From Beta vulgaris subsp. vulgaris (taxonomy: Eukaryota > Streptophyta > Magnoliopsida > Caryophyllales > Amaranthaceae): DNA of 64,000 bases. Below the pieces are notes generated by a model, which made no database searches, was not told the DNA's origin, and saw only the letters and a program-made list of their open reading frames with translations. Position 1 is the stretch's first letter. Every line of letters starts with the position of its first letter. A program made the position numbers and the translations under genes. This document shows, one piece after another, positions 37,236 through 48,278 of the stretch. Location: the NCBI RefSeq assembly GCF_026745355.1, contig NC_079209.1:51878828-51942827 (forward strand). The letters run 5' to 3'.

Positions 37236-38017
37236 AGTTGTAGTTTCTGTAACAGCCATTGCAGTGTTGCACCACGAAAGCAATGACAGTAGTGTATTGA
37301 TTGGGTCATGTAGCACCAAATATTTTTGTCAGCAGAAGTTGTGTAAATTTTATACTTGGTTTTTTTTGAAGGGGAAGTATAGATAATGCAATCATAACAG
37401 CTGCATTACAAGTTCCACAAACACAGGTTGATAATAAAATCTTCATTCCAATAGCTATATAACTCAAACCAAGAAACAGAACAGGAAAACTGAGGCCGCC
37501 AAAATAAGTAATTCGATACACTAGCAGACACAATTAACTTGCAGAAATGATCCCATTTCATATCAAAATCAATTAAAAGAAGTAAAATGATCTGACCAGG
37601 AAGTAGTAGCAGAAGCCTAGATTTCCCTGACATACAAAATAACAATGATCGTAAGTCTGTAAGATGTTTTAAGAAGTGTTCTAGCTACAAAACCAAAGGA
37701 ATCCTCAAGTCCTCAGAATAAAGAAAATAAAAGAGAGAAATGGTGTGACATCAGAAGTATTGTCCAATAACATGTCAAAGATACAATGTATGTATATGAA
37801 GGAGAAAAACCATCATAAACTAACTGAAGAGAGTGGAAACATGACAGGAGACAGGAGTACATGCTAAATCATAGCAAACAGTCAGTCATTATCTAGACTT
37901 TTCTTGAGAATGCAGAAAAGAAACTCACAAAGTCAGTACTTATATATAATTCCATGGAAACAATAGAGCAATAAGGTGCAGAAGCCCCGTTACAACTTAC
38001 AGGTAGTGCCCGCGCAC
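37236..38017. other. CESA7 3' flank
   Basis: AATAAA at 37433-37438 is a candidate polyadenylation signal about 200 bp after the stop. The rest shows no gene; the short open frames are shadows. Confidence 0.35.
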
Positions 38018-38020
38018 CAC

Positions 38021-38370
38021 GGCTCCGTTTGGTAGGGCGTAAAACATTTTTAGTGTAAAATGATTTTCATGGAAAACAATTTACAATGGAAAACACAATT
38101 CCAAAATTAGTTTTCCGTTGTTTGGTTTGATGTAAGAAAAATGATGAAATGAAAGAGAAAGTAAGGAGGTAGTGAGAGGAGTATACAAGAGAGTTAAGGA
38201 AAATAGTTTTCCCTTCATTTTGAGAGGAAAATGGTTTTCCATTATTGGAAGAGTAATTTTACTACAAGGGAAAATGATTTTACACTATTTTGCCAACGAA
38301 ACAATGTAAAACTAAAAATAGAGGAAAACAGTTTTCCAGGAAAACGTTTTACGCTCTACCAAACGGATCC
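38021..38370. mobile_element. Tourist-like MITE, 350 bp
   Basis: The inverted ends are GGCTCCGTTTGGTAGGGCGT and the complement GGATCCGTTTGGTAGAGCGT, with CAC duplications at 38018-38020 and 38371-38373. The interior repeats GGAAAACAATTTT/AAAATGATTTTC words. Confidence 0.85.
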
Positions 38371-38373
38371 CAC

Positions 38374-39370
38374 ATGTCTGTGCAAGCGCACAAAAGTGTC
38401 TACCACTTTTGGATTTCTATAGGTAATTAGATGCAGGCGCATGTTGCACACAAGTGCGTAAGCAATTTACTTAAAACCCGAAAACTTCAATATTATTCCT
38501 CCCAATTCATAGTACACTTACACTCAACAAGACCAAGTGTAATAACTATCATACATATAACCTACGAATTTAACTATAAATGTTCCAAGTTCCAACGTTT
38601 AATGTATGTTGTTGATAAAAACTATGGAATCAATATTGACTAAAACTATGAATGACCTTATATAGGAGAGCACCTAAGACAGACTAGGCTAATAAGCCAT
38701 ACACCCAAGTATAGAATTTAAATTGTAATCTTGAGTGTATCTCGCCTAGTTAAAGTATGAGCTTGCAATCATGAGAATCTTCAATAGAATTGTTTCATAG
38801 AATTATATATAAAGATACTGTACACTAATCTATACTAGTGGTGTATCCAACGTAGGTTAAGTGGGTTCAACTCAATCCCAATTCTTGATTTTTTTTTTAA
38901 TTTGAGCTTGCACATTAGTCCATTAGATTACATTAATTCTTAGTCAAAAATTTAATGCTAAACTACAACCTTTAAATTTTAAAATTAAGGATTTTTCGTC
39001 TCATACTACCTTTAACTTTCAAGGTTTTGTGAGAAACTACCTTATTAAAAAATTGTTGTACCAAACTACCTTACTTTTACCATTTCGTTGTTGACAACTA
39101 CCTTATTAAAAATTGTTGTACCAAACTACCTTACTTTTACCATTTCGTTGTTGACAACTACCTTATGCCAGTTTCCGGCATTGACTTGTGTTCTTGCTTT
39201 CTGATTTTCTAATGTCACGTTATATCACTTGACTTCTTCAAACTATTTTTTCATTTTCCCCACCCTAATTTCCCCATTTTCATGTGCGTGCACGCTCTCT
39301 CTCATATATCTATATGACATTTTGTACAATCCATCCACCATTAAATTCCTCTTCTACTTAAACTAAAATT
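38374..39370. other. Intergenic DNA with a small tandem duplication
   Basis: Nothing gene-like is visible. 38960-39180 repeats ACTACCTTA words and includes the 61-bp duplication listed separately. Confidence 0.4.
39037..39157. repeat. 61-bp tandem duplication
   Basis: CTACCTTATTAAAAA...GTTGTTGACAA occurs at 39037-39097 and again at 39098-39157, identical except for one A in a homopolymer. A third copy begins at 39158 and stops after 9 bases. Confidence 0.9.
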
Positions 39371-39375
39371 GAAAC

Positions 39376-40045
39376 TGTTGGAATAAAAGATTCGCAAAGG
39401 CAGAAATTAAGCTTTCATAAACTGTGCCGTGATAGGAGATCACTGACTTGAAAGCAATTACGGCCCGACAATGGTGGTTATCGATCTTGGCCGGAATGCT
39501 CCCCAAGGTTTACAGTAGCTAAGAATGCCACCACTAGCAAACTGAGCTTTAGAAAATAGCACGAAAACCCAGGAAGAGAGAAGAGAAGAGAAGAGAGAAG
39601 AGTGTTTGTTTTGTGTATCTCTGACTGAACATAAGGCACTGATTTTATAGGGAAAAATCAGGCCAAAAACGGGCAACAATCAAGACAGAATTAATTGGGC
39701 GGATAATTAGGGATTGCCATGAATATGTAACGGTCAAAACGTTACAGAATTCCAACAGCCACACACGCATAGCTCCCGGGTCCAAAACTTTAGTTAAGTT
39801 AAGTTTATTCCCCAAAGCCCAAAGCCCATGGCCCATGGCCCTGGCCCGGTCCGGGCGGGCGGCGCGCGCGTGTGTGATAGCAAGCCCAAACCAAACATAT
39901 CATCCAACCACAAAAGCATCTCTAGTCACAACTCAATAGATGGAAGGAGGGAGGAAGTATATAAACATGAAGAAATTCCCTCCCACAAGCAATGTGGGAC
40001 AAACAAGAAAATGAGCCAAGGCTTTTCCAAGCCTTAACTCCAACA
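39376..40045 (-). repeat. 3' LTR of the copia element
   Basis: The 670-bp repeat has ends TGTTGGA and TCCAACA. It carries the same TATA-like CTATAAAA (39650-39643, minus strand) as the other LTR, and a GC-rich block near 39838-39872. Confidence 0.93.
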
Positions 40046-40057
40046 ATCCCCCAAAGG
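40046..40057 (-). other. Polypurine tract of the copia element
   Basis: On the minus strand CCTTTGGGGGAT sits directly before the 3' LTR, the expected site for plus-strand DNA priming. Confidence 0.75.
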
Positions 40058-40603
40058 CTCAGAAAAGCAAAAGAAATTCCTGGGTAAGGAAAGGAAAGTA
40101 CTTAAGCACCAATATCTTTCGATTTGAATTGATGCATAGTGAAATGAGGCAACAACTTACTATCTAGTGAGTGAATTACTCTTGAACTCACCCCCACAAC
40201 ACATACCTACCTTAAGATCGTGCAATCTCCGCGATACATCACAAGCGCTTTATAGCCATGCGCATACCTTGGGTCTAATAAGTGCTCTAGAAAGACAGCC
40301 CAGTCTTTCATAGAAGGCGGCTTAACCTCCACACTTACGTAGGTAGTCCATCAAGTGTTTCTCAATAACACCACCCCGGAGGGATATGGAACTATTAAGA
40401 GCAAAATGCTCAACCTCTCAATGTATATCCATCAAGTGCGTCTCAGAAGCACCACCAATAGGCTATGGATAAAAGCACTACCATGTGTCATAGGGATGGG
40501 AAATGTAGTGCAAGTTAAAATTTCATGGCTTCGTTTGACCACAAACGGGTATCCACCATAAGATCTCAACTAATGGGCTTTAGCCCCATCCCCCTCGACG
40601 ACT

Positions 40604-42231
40604 CTAGGACAACTCTCCTAGATAACCCCTTAGTAAAGGGGTCGCAAGATTTCTTTCGGACCTCACATAGTCCAAAGAAATCACCCCATTTTTCAGGAGT
40701 TGTTTGACGACTCCATGTCTGATCCGTATGTGTCTCTTCTTACCATTGTAGACACTGTTCTTAGCAACACCAATGGCTGCTTGAGAATCACAGTGAAGAG
40801 AGACAGGTGCACCCTGTCCTCCCCCTAAAGGAACATCAGACACAAGTTTCTCAACCATTCAGCTTCTTGCCCTGCCAACTCGAGGGCAATGAACTCAGAC
40901 TCCATGGTGGAACGTGCTATACAAGTCTGTTTCGAAGACTTCCACGATATAGCACCACCACCAAGGGTAAACACATAGCCACTAGTTGAACTAATCTCAT
41001 CATTACCAGATACCCAGTTTGCATCACAAAATCCTTCAAGAACAGCAGGAAATTTAGAATAGTGCAAACAAAAATCAACAGTTCCTTTTAGGTATCTGAG
41101 AAGACGATGAAGAGCACTCCAGTGTTCATTACTAGGGTTATGTGTATATCTACTAAGTCTACTCACTGCATAAGCTATGTCAGGTCGAGTACAGTTCATG
41201 AGGTACATCAAACTACCTATGATTTTCGCATATTCACTTTGAGAGACACTTTCACCTAAGTTCTTGGTCAAATGAATACTAGAATCATAGGGAGAACTCA
41301 CTGGAACAACATCAAAGGAATTAAACTTTTTAAGCACCTTTTCCACATAATGAGACTGGCTAAGGGAAATGCGACCGGAGACTCTCTTAAGTCTGACTCC
41401 TAAAATCACATCAGCTTCCCCAAATCTTTCATCTCAAATTTTGAAGACAGAAAAGTTTAGTATCATTAACCACCTTTAAGTTGTTACCAAAAATCAGCAT
41501 GTCATCCACATAAAGACATATAATCACACAATCTGATCCTATCAATTTTGAATAAACACAAGAATCAGAGTTGTTTACAATGAAACCATTTGACACCACA
41601 GTACTATCAAATTTTTCATACCATTGTTTTGGTGCTTGTTTGAGACCATATAAGGACTTCCTCAATTTGCACACTTTATCTTCTTGACCTAACACCACGA
41701 AACCCTCAGGTTGAGACATGTAAATCTCCTCCTCTAAGTCACCATTCAGGAAAGCAGTCTTAACATCCATCTGATGTATAACTAAGTCATGAATAGCAGC
41801 AAGAGCAAGCAGGGTCCTAATAGTGGCTATCTTAGTCACAGGAATAAGTGTCAAAGTAATCTAGTCCTTTCCTCTGAGTAAGCCCCTGATGACAAGCCTA
41901 GCTTTAAACCTCTCAATAGTTCCATCAGGTCTCAACTTTTTTTAAAGATCCATTTACTATCTATGGTCTTTGATCCCTTAGGTAAGTCAGTCAACTCCCA
42001 AGTAGAGTTAGACACTATGGAATCTAACTCGCTCTTAATGGCCTCTTTCCAAAAACTGGCATCCACAGATCTCATTGCCTCATCAAAGGTCTTTGGGTCC
42101 TCTTCTATCATGAAAGCATAAACTAGTTCATCACTCAACAAGTCAACACAAGAACTTTCAGATAGAAAAGCAGTAACAAAATCGAACCGAAGTCTTTTGC
42201 TACTCAGGTCTCTTACTTCTCCTAGGCTCAT
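40604..42231 (-). pseudogene. copia reverse transcriptase-RNase H, frame-broken
   Basis: Reverse transcriptase motifs are WKEAIKSELDSI, MDVKTAFLNGDLEEEIYM, KLRKSLYGLKQAPKQW and the catalytic YVDD (near 41510). RNase H follows (CDANWVSG, then [12 protein letters not shown] and HCDSQAAIGVAKN). The frame changes near 41930, 41430 and 40830. The domains would copy element RNA to DNA and remove the RNA strand. This copy cannot make the whole protein as read. Confidence 0.9.
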
Positions 42232-42282
42232 CTACGACAGAAGAACTACTAGCATGCATGTCAACTGAACTACTACTCAAAG

Positions 42283-43765
42283 TCAAATCACAGGAATATC
42301 ACTAGTAGGTAGAACAACATCATGCGTAGAACAAGTAGATAAATCAACAGCAGGAGAACAAGAAGGCACAGATGCAACATCACCTTTTTTCAAAGGAAAA
42401 ACATGTTCAAAAAACTCAGCATCTCTGTACTCACAGATAGACCTATCACTCAAAGACATGAATCTATATGCAGCATGAGCATAACCAATGAATACAGCAT
42501 CAAAAGTCTTAGGTCCTATGTTTGACTTTTTAGTCAGGAAGCCCAACTTTGGCTAGACACCCCCACACTCTTAGGAAACTCAAGTTTGGAGGATAACCCT
42601 TCCATAGCTCATAAGGGGTCTTATCTAACTTTTTGTGAGGAACTCGGTTAAGAACATGACAAGCTGAAAGAAACGCTTCCCCCCACTTTCATCAGGCAAC
42701 CCAGAACTTACAAGCATAGCATTCATCATATTTTTCAAGGACCTATTTTTCCTTTCAGCTATACCATTTTGTTGGGGTACATAAGGAGCACTAAGTTCAT
42801 GAATGATTCCCAATTTCTCACAATGGTCATTCCAAGAGAAGTTCTCATATTCTCTACCCCTATCAGACCTAACCCTCTTGATTTTCCTATCAAGTTGGTT
42901 TTCTACCTCGGCCTTATACTTCAAAAAACTTCCCCTGCCTCACTTTTGGTCTTAAGAAGGTATAACTTAGTGAACCTCGAGTAATCATCAACAAAGGAAA
43001 TATACCAGAATTTTCCTCCTCTACTTCTAGTGTTCTGAAAGTCAGCTAAGTCTGTATGAACCAATTCTAGAAGTTGGGTGGTCCTTTGAGTCACGGTTTT
43101 GCAAGGTTTCTTGGTAAATTTTGCTTCAACACAAAAGGACACTTAGAAAACTCGGTTGAGGACAGATTAGGAATCAATTCTAAGGTCCTTAGTCTCTTAA
43201 TAGAAGCAACATTCACATGTCCTAATCTACCATGCCATAAATTTAAAGACTCAGCAATATAAGCAGAACCACAAACAGTTTTATTAATAGCAGATACAGA
43301 AGAAGCAACATTTAAAATAAACAAACCCCCACTCAGATACCCTTTCCCCACAAATTCCCCACCACGAGTCATTACAACCTTGTCAGCCTCAAAAACAATT
43401 TTCAAACCAGCTTTGTTTAACAAGGCACCAGACACTAGGTTACGACGCATAGTAGGAACATACAAGACATTTGAAAGGGAGAGGGTTTTTCCAGAGGTAA
43501 GTTTTAGAGTGACCTTTCCATGTCCAAGCACTCCAGCAGTTGCTGCGTTCCCCATGTAGACGCACTCACCTTCTGTTGCATCCTGGAAGTCATGGAGCAG
43601 CTCCTTGTTCGAACAGAAATGCCTTGAAGCCCCGGTGTCCAGAATCCAGTCAGAACGATTTTCGACCAGATTTGCTTCAACAACCACAGCAGCAATAACA
43701 TCATCCGAAACAGCAAGGTTAGCTTGAGGAGTTTCTTTTTGGACAGAACCTTGGCGTTGAGGCAT
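42283..43765 (-). pseudogene. copia protease-integrase region, frame-broken
   Basis: The aspartic protease active-site motif DTGA is at about 43640 (SDWILDTGASRHFC). Integrase follows with the HHCC start (LWHGRLGHVN), catalytic segments HTDLADFQ, FVDDYSRF and SDRGREYEN, and APYVPQQNGIAERKN. The frame changes near 43120, 42925, 42690 and 42550. Protease would cleave the polyprotein and integrase insert the cDNA. The motifs are kept, but no continuous frame exists. Confidence 0.88.
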
Positions 43766-43841
43766 TGGTAAGCCTTATGATCAGGCTTTCCACACACATA
43801 GCATACAAAAGTCTTCTTTTGAATCTTACCACTTGGTTTGT

Positions 43842-44607
43842 TCACTTTTCCTTGCTTCTTACCCTTGTTGAACACCTTCTTCCCTTACCCTTGAACTTGT
43901 CAGAACCTGGCGCAGCAGCAGATTCCACCAGATTGGCTTTGGTAACATTGACAAGAACCGAGTCCTGATTATCCTTGATTCGGTTGGCCTCTTCGATCCT
44001 CATATGACTGATTAGATCCTGAAGAGACAGGAACTCTTTCCTATGTTTCAGATTGTTACGGAACTCCCTCCAGGAAGGAGGAAACTTTTCCAGCAGAACA
44101 TTGGCCTGGAAAAACCTCACAAATTTTCATGTCCTCATTTAAAACATCAGCACACAGATTCTCATAGACATGAACTTGGTCCATGACAGGTTTGTCATCA
44201 ACCATTTGGAAAGCCAGCCACTTTCCTACAACGTATTTCTGTTTCCCAGCATCATCAGCCCCATATTTTTTCTCAAGGGCCTCCCAAATCAGTTTAGATG
44301 ACTTATGAACCATAAACAAATCAAACAAATTATTAGTCATCAGATTAAGGAGATGGAAACGAACTGTTTTATTATCTTTTTCATATTTCAGAATTTTATC
44401 CTCATTCTGCTTAATGACAGCAGCAGAAGGAGAAGATGAATCAGCAGAAGCCGTAATGGCAGTGGGACAGTCATTGAACAGGACATAGTCAATATCCAGT
44501 TGCTCGAAAAACATAAGAAGTTTTTGAGCCCAGCGTTTGTAGTTATTTCCATCAAGGGACTCAAGTTTGGACAGGTGAGCCATTGATTTGGTTGAACTTT
44601 CTGCCAT
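43842..44607 (-). pseudogene. copia gag, frame-broken
   Basis: The ATG at 44607 lies only 27 nt past the LTR. The first frame contains a retrotransposon gag domain (LDGNNYKRWAQKLLMFF, then SSKLIWEALEKKYG). The frame changes near 44110 and again near 43870, beyond which a CX2CX4HX4C knuckle (CYVCGKPDHKAYQC) is read. Gag would form the cytoplasmic particle and bind the RNA. At least two small indels break it. Confidence 0.85.
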
Positions 44608-44618
44608 TGCAAATATTA

Positions 44619-44720
44619 GTAATTGCTTTCAAATTGTTGGAATAAAAGATTCGCAAAGGCAGAAATTGAGCTTTCATAAACTGTGCCGTGATAGGAGATC
44701 ACTGACTTGAAAGCAATTAC
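44619..44720 (-). other. Inverted complement joining LTR and leader of the copia element
   Basis: TTGAAAGCAATTAC occurs on the plus strand inside the LTR (44707-44720), and its exact complement occurs just outside the LTR (44619-44632). In the element's RNA this makes a 14-bp perfect stem, extendable by a G-U and a U-A pair, with a loop of about 70 nt. The leader arm begins 2 nt past the LTR, exactly where a primer site is expected, and TGGTATCAGAGC is absent. Confidence 0.7.
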
Positions 44721-45309
44721 GGCCCGACAATGGTGGTTATCGATCTTGGCCGGAATGCTCCCCAAGGTTTACACAGTAGCTAAGAATGCCACCACTAGCA
44801 AACTGAGCTTTAGAGAATAGCACGAAAACCCAGGAAGAGAGAAGAGAAGAGAAGAGAGAAGAGTGTTTGTTTTTGTGTGTTCTTGACTGAACAGAAGGCA
44901 CTGATTTTATAGGGAAAAATCAGGCCAAAAACGGGCAACAATCAAGACAGAATTAATTGGGCGGATAATTAGGGATTGCCATGAATATGTAACGGTCAAA
45001 ACGTTACAGAATTCCAACAGCCACACACGCATAGCTCCCGGGTCCAAAACTTTAGTTAAGTTAAGTTTTATTCCCCAAAGCCCAAAGCCCATGGCCCATG
45101 CCCTGGCCCGGTCCGGGCGGGCGGCGGCGGCGCGTGTGTGATAGCAAGCCCAAACCAAACATATCATCCAACCACAAAAGCATCTCTAGTCACAACTCAA
45201 TAGATGGAAGGAGGGAGGAAGTATATAAACATGAAGAAATTCCCTCCCACAAGCAATGTGGGACAAACAAGAAAATGAGCCAAGGCTTTTCCAAGCCTTA
45301 ACTCCAACA
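44635..45309 (-). repeat. 5' LTR of the copia element
   Basis: The 675-bp repeat differs from the 3' LTR by a 2-bp insertion near 44773, a length change in a GGC-rich run near 45117-45132 and several substitutions. Confidence 0.93.
44905..44912 (-). promoter_or_regulatory. Probable TATA box of the copia LTR
   Basis: CTATAAAA on the minus strand, inside the 5' LTR and followed by GA-rich-complement leader DNA, would place transcript starts near 44880. A second TATA-like TTTATATAC lies near 45227-45219. Confidence 0.5.
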
Positions 45310-45334
45310 GAAACAATCACCCTCCTCAATCACC

Positions 45335-45425
45335 TTAACTCCATTACATCTATACAAGGACCTAAAGTTTGAGTTAACGACCAGTTTTCACTTTAACTCC
45401 ATTACATCTATACAAATATATTAAA
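45335..45425. repeat. 23-bp direct repeat, 68 bp apart
   Basis: TTAACTCCATTACATCTATA followed by CAA occurs at 45335-45357 and 45403-45425. The second copy overlaps the Helitron start at 45417. Confidence 0.85.
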
Positions 45426-46502
45426 AGTCGTGTTTAAGCAAGTCTATGTATAGGGGTACTAATCCAGTCGAGCAGCTCACGAGCAACTTGAGCTCGATTC
45501 GGTCAATGTTCGATCAAAACTCGACTCTAATTGGCTTGGCTCAAACTCGACTGGGCTCGAAACCTTAACAAGCACTAGCAAGCAACTTGATAATTTTTCT
45601 TATATATATTTTCTAAGAATTTATTTTATTTAGTATAGAAGTTTTTTTAAAAAAATTGAGAAATAAGGTCAAGTTACCATGCCCAATTAACATTTACCTC
45701 ATGCTCCATGCATCCATGATCATACTTCATAAACTAGTAATATGAGTTCAAAAGAAATAACAAATTATAAAAAAAAAAAATTCGAGTAGTCGAGTCGAGC
45801 TAATCGAGCTCGAGTTGAGTCGAGTTTCGAGTCAGGCTGCATATAAAATTAACAAGCACTAGTCAAACAAGAATTTGGCAAGCTTAACGAGTTTTCGAGT
45901 GGAATCGAGCAGGGTTTTCAAGTTTCTGAGTCGAGTCAAGCATAGCCCTACTCTCGATCGACTCGCTTGATTAGCACCCCTATCTATGTGTCATGTCACA
46001 CTCCACTCAAACTTCTAATATAAATGTCTTATGTCCATGTGTACCCAATTTATAAAAAAAAATTATGTATTTGCAAGGTCTCGAACACATGAACTTTGAA
46101 ATGACAAGTAAGAGTTTAACCATCAATATTACTACGACTTTTGTTGTCTAATGTTTGAAATAAATCATGTTTAATTAAGTCTTATAATAAATATACTTGA
46201 CTAAAAAGACTTAAACAAGTATATACATCTCTAACACTCTTAACGTAACTAACAAGAGACTATTGATGTCATATTCTCTTATCACAATTCCTTTTAAGCT
46301 ATTATTTTCAAACTTAAACTTTCAGATTTTTTTACTTATCACGTCATGACGTAAACTTTTCAATTTATTAATGGACAAAATATTTCAATTTCTTAGCGGA
46401 CAAAATATATGCAAAGTAGCAAAATGAATTATGAAATTTAAGAATAATAACATATTTATTTATTGTAATTAACCCAAGGCATCGTCCGGGCCAAAATTCT
46501 AA
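45417..46502 (+). mobile_element. Non-autonomous Helitron A, with an insertion
   Basis: It begins TCTATACAAATATATTAAAA after a host A and ends ATCGTCCGGGCCAAAATTCTAA, a worn GC-rich hairpin region followed by CTAA (CTRR). It shares its 5' end with Helitron B. A block at about 45455-45984 interrupts the word GTCTATGTA/TCTATGTGTC. There is no Rep/helicase. Confidence 0.65.
45455..45984. mobile_element. TCGAG-word repeat element inside Helitron A
   Basis: The ends TAGGGGTACTAATC and GATTAGCACCCCTA are inverted repeats. Inside, near both ends, lie many degenerate GAGTCGAGC/AACTCGAC words. The Helitron reads on across it once it is removed. No coding capacity is present. Confidence 0.65.
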
Positions 46503-46800
46503 TCTATACAAATATATTAAAAGGCGTGCGAAAGAACGTCTATGTGCCACGTGGCGTTCTCCCTAGGGAGTTTTAGTTCATGTAATCCATATACATTTAA
46601 AAAATTTAGAACTTGCATAGTATAGGATTTGATCCCAAGACCTCAAGTACATATACTAAAATCTTTTTTTTTTTTTGAGGGGACATATACTAAAATCCTA
46701 ACCACTAGACTAAGTTGTATTTAGTGTTATTATCATAAAGTGTTATATTAATAAATGAAATTTTTTCTTACCCGGGATATAGCCCGGGCCTAATAACTAG
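46503..46800 (+). mobile_element. Non-autonomous Helitron B, 298 bp
   Basis: It begins TCTATACAAATATATTAAAA and ends with hairpin CCCGGGATATAGCCCGGG, nine bases, then CTAG, with a host T next. It starts at the base after Helitron A ends. It carries GCCACGTGGC at 46546-46555 and a tRNA-like block (CTAACCACTAGACTAAG; GATCCCAAGACCTCAAG) on the minus strand. Confidence 0.82.
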
Positions 46801-47274
46801 TTAATACTAAAACTATGCCTTTAATCATTATTTGCACATAAAATGGCGACACAACCATTTCACTCCATCATTCTCGTTGATTCATGGATTGGTTAATTTC
46901 TTTCACATAGTTCAATTTTATTACACGCCTAGACGTATCGTGAGCATGGTATTCCAAGACTTTTTTTTTTGCCCGTTACTAATTTAAAACCTCCAAATGA
47001 GCAAAATTTGCACAATAGAAAGAACATTAAATAAGCAAAAAAAATACTTGATGTATGATGAATGCTCTCTTTTCTCCCTCGTCCTCTACTGTGTTCAAAG
47101 TTCTTAACTCCTTCTCTAGCGATTTAAATGCTTATGCTCCTCTCTAGTTTTATTTTTATGTGAATTATGACTTCAATAATGTTGTTCTATGCAAATATAT
47201 GAGAACCCTAGAAATATATTTTTTAATAATTGGATATTGACTTCCATGTTCATGGTGATTTCAGATATTTATTA

Positions 47275-47530
47275 CTCCCTCCGTCCCAAAATATAGTTCC
47301 CATTTCTATTTTAAGAGTGAAATTTTAAAATTTTTGACCAAATATTCTTACTAATGTATTAAAAAAACATATTCATGAGGGGTCTTGTTAGATTCGTCTC
47401 AATGTATAAATTCGTAATATCAACTTTTTATATTTTTTTACTAATAAGAAATAGAAGATATTGTAGGTCAAAGGTACATCTTGGAGACTGTGCAAAATGA
47501 AATGAGAACTATATTTTGGGACGGAGGGAG
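47275..47530. mobile_element. Stowaway-like MITE (CTCCCTCCGTCCC type)
   Basis: The 256-bp element has near-perfect ends CTCCCTCCGTCCCAAAATAT and ATATTTTGGGACGGAGGGAG, with TA duplications at 47273-47274 and 47531-47532. These are the canonical Stowaway ends. Confidence 0.92.
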
Positions 47531-47571
47531 TACAATGTTTTGGAGTATTACGCGAAATGCAATAACTAGTA

Positions 47572-47829
47572 CTTCCTCCGTTTCTAAATAAGTGCAACAT
47601 TTGCATAGTGTTTACTATTCACAGTTTGAACTTTAATTAGCTTTGGTGATTTACATTTTAGGAAAAACATAGTCATGTGGGATCTTGTTAGATTCGTCTG
47701 AATGTGAATTTTTTTATATCAACTTTTTATAATTTTTACTTATTGATAATTGAAGATATTAATGATTAAAATAATGCATTGGCAAACGTGAAAACAAGAA
47801 ATGTTGCACTTATTTAGAAACAGAGGAAG
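47572..47829. mobile_element. Stowaway-like MITE (family S1)
   Basis: The 258-bp element has ends CTTCCTCCGTTTCTAAATAA and TTATTTAGAAACAGAGGAAG, with TA duplications at 47570-47571 and 47830-47831. It lies only 40 bp from the previous MITE. Confidence 0.9.
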
Positions 47830-48278
47830 TATAAATAAAAGACAGAATTCAAAACAGAATATTATTAGTAACATATATACACTTTATCTTTAGAAGAATA
47901 TGCTCCATTTCTCCTGCGTTGGGAAACACCCTATGCATGTACTTTTCTATATTCTTTTCATCTTAAACTACTTGTAAATTTTTTTTTCTCAACAATTTTC
48001 TTTCCTTTTGAGTGATACAAAAATTACATGCAGGGAGAAAAGTGAGCTCAAGAACTCATTTTCGAAAGAAAAAAAAAATATTCCCACTAGATAAATAAGA
48101 CAAAAAGAAAAAAAAAAGACCTAATGAAGAGAAAAAGCCTAAAATGGGAATGAGGGGGAAGAAAAGAAGAGAACTAATAAATAACTAATTTACATTTCTT
48201 TGAAGACCTAAGAAATGGCAAAGTGGGAAAAAAAAAAAACTGTTAGCTTCAGCATCCAGTAGTATGACCAAAAGGAGT

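Larger units (their letters stand above)
39376..45309 (-). mobile_element. Ty1/copia LTR retrotransposon, nearly full length
   Basis: The 5934-bp element is flanked by perfect 5-bp GAAAC duplications (39371-39375, 45310-45314). It reads on the minus strand: 5' LTR 45309-44635, gag, protease, integrase, reverse transcriptase, RNase H, polypurine tract, 3' LTR 40045-39376. The order integrase before reverse transcriptase identifies Ty1/copia. The LTRs differ by roughly a handful of substitutions and a few small indels over about 670 bp, implying a recent insertion. Even so, the coding region is broken by about ten frame changes. Each domain remains readable, so the breaks are small indels, either true mutations, sequence errors, or marks of a copy mobilised by an intact relative. 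The leader lacks the common initiator-Met primer site. Confidence 0.95.

Noticed and set aside
39828..40037. Open frames within the copia LTRs (also 45098-45301)
   Set aside because: They lie in LTR regulatory DNA, are duplicated in both LTRs and have no domain.
46610..46735. A tRNA gene on the minus strand
   Set aside because: A- and B-box-like phrases are present, but no foldable cloverleaf; it is a tRNA-like block inside Helitron B.
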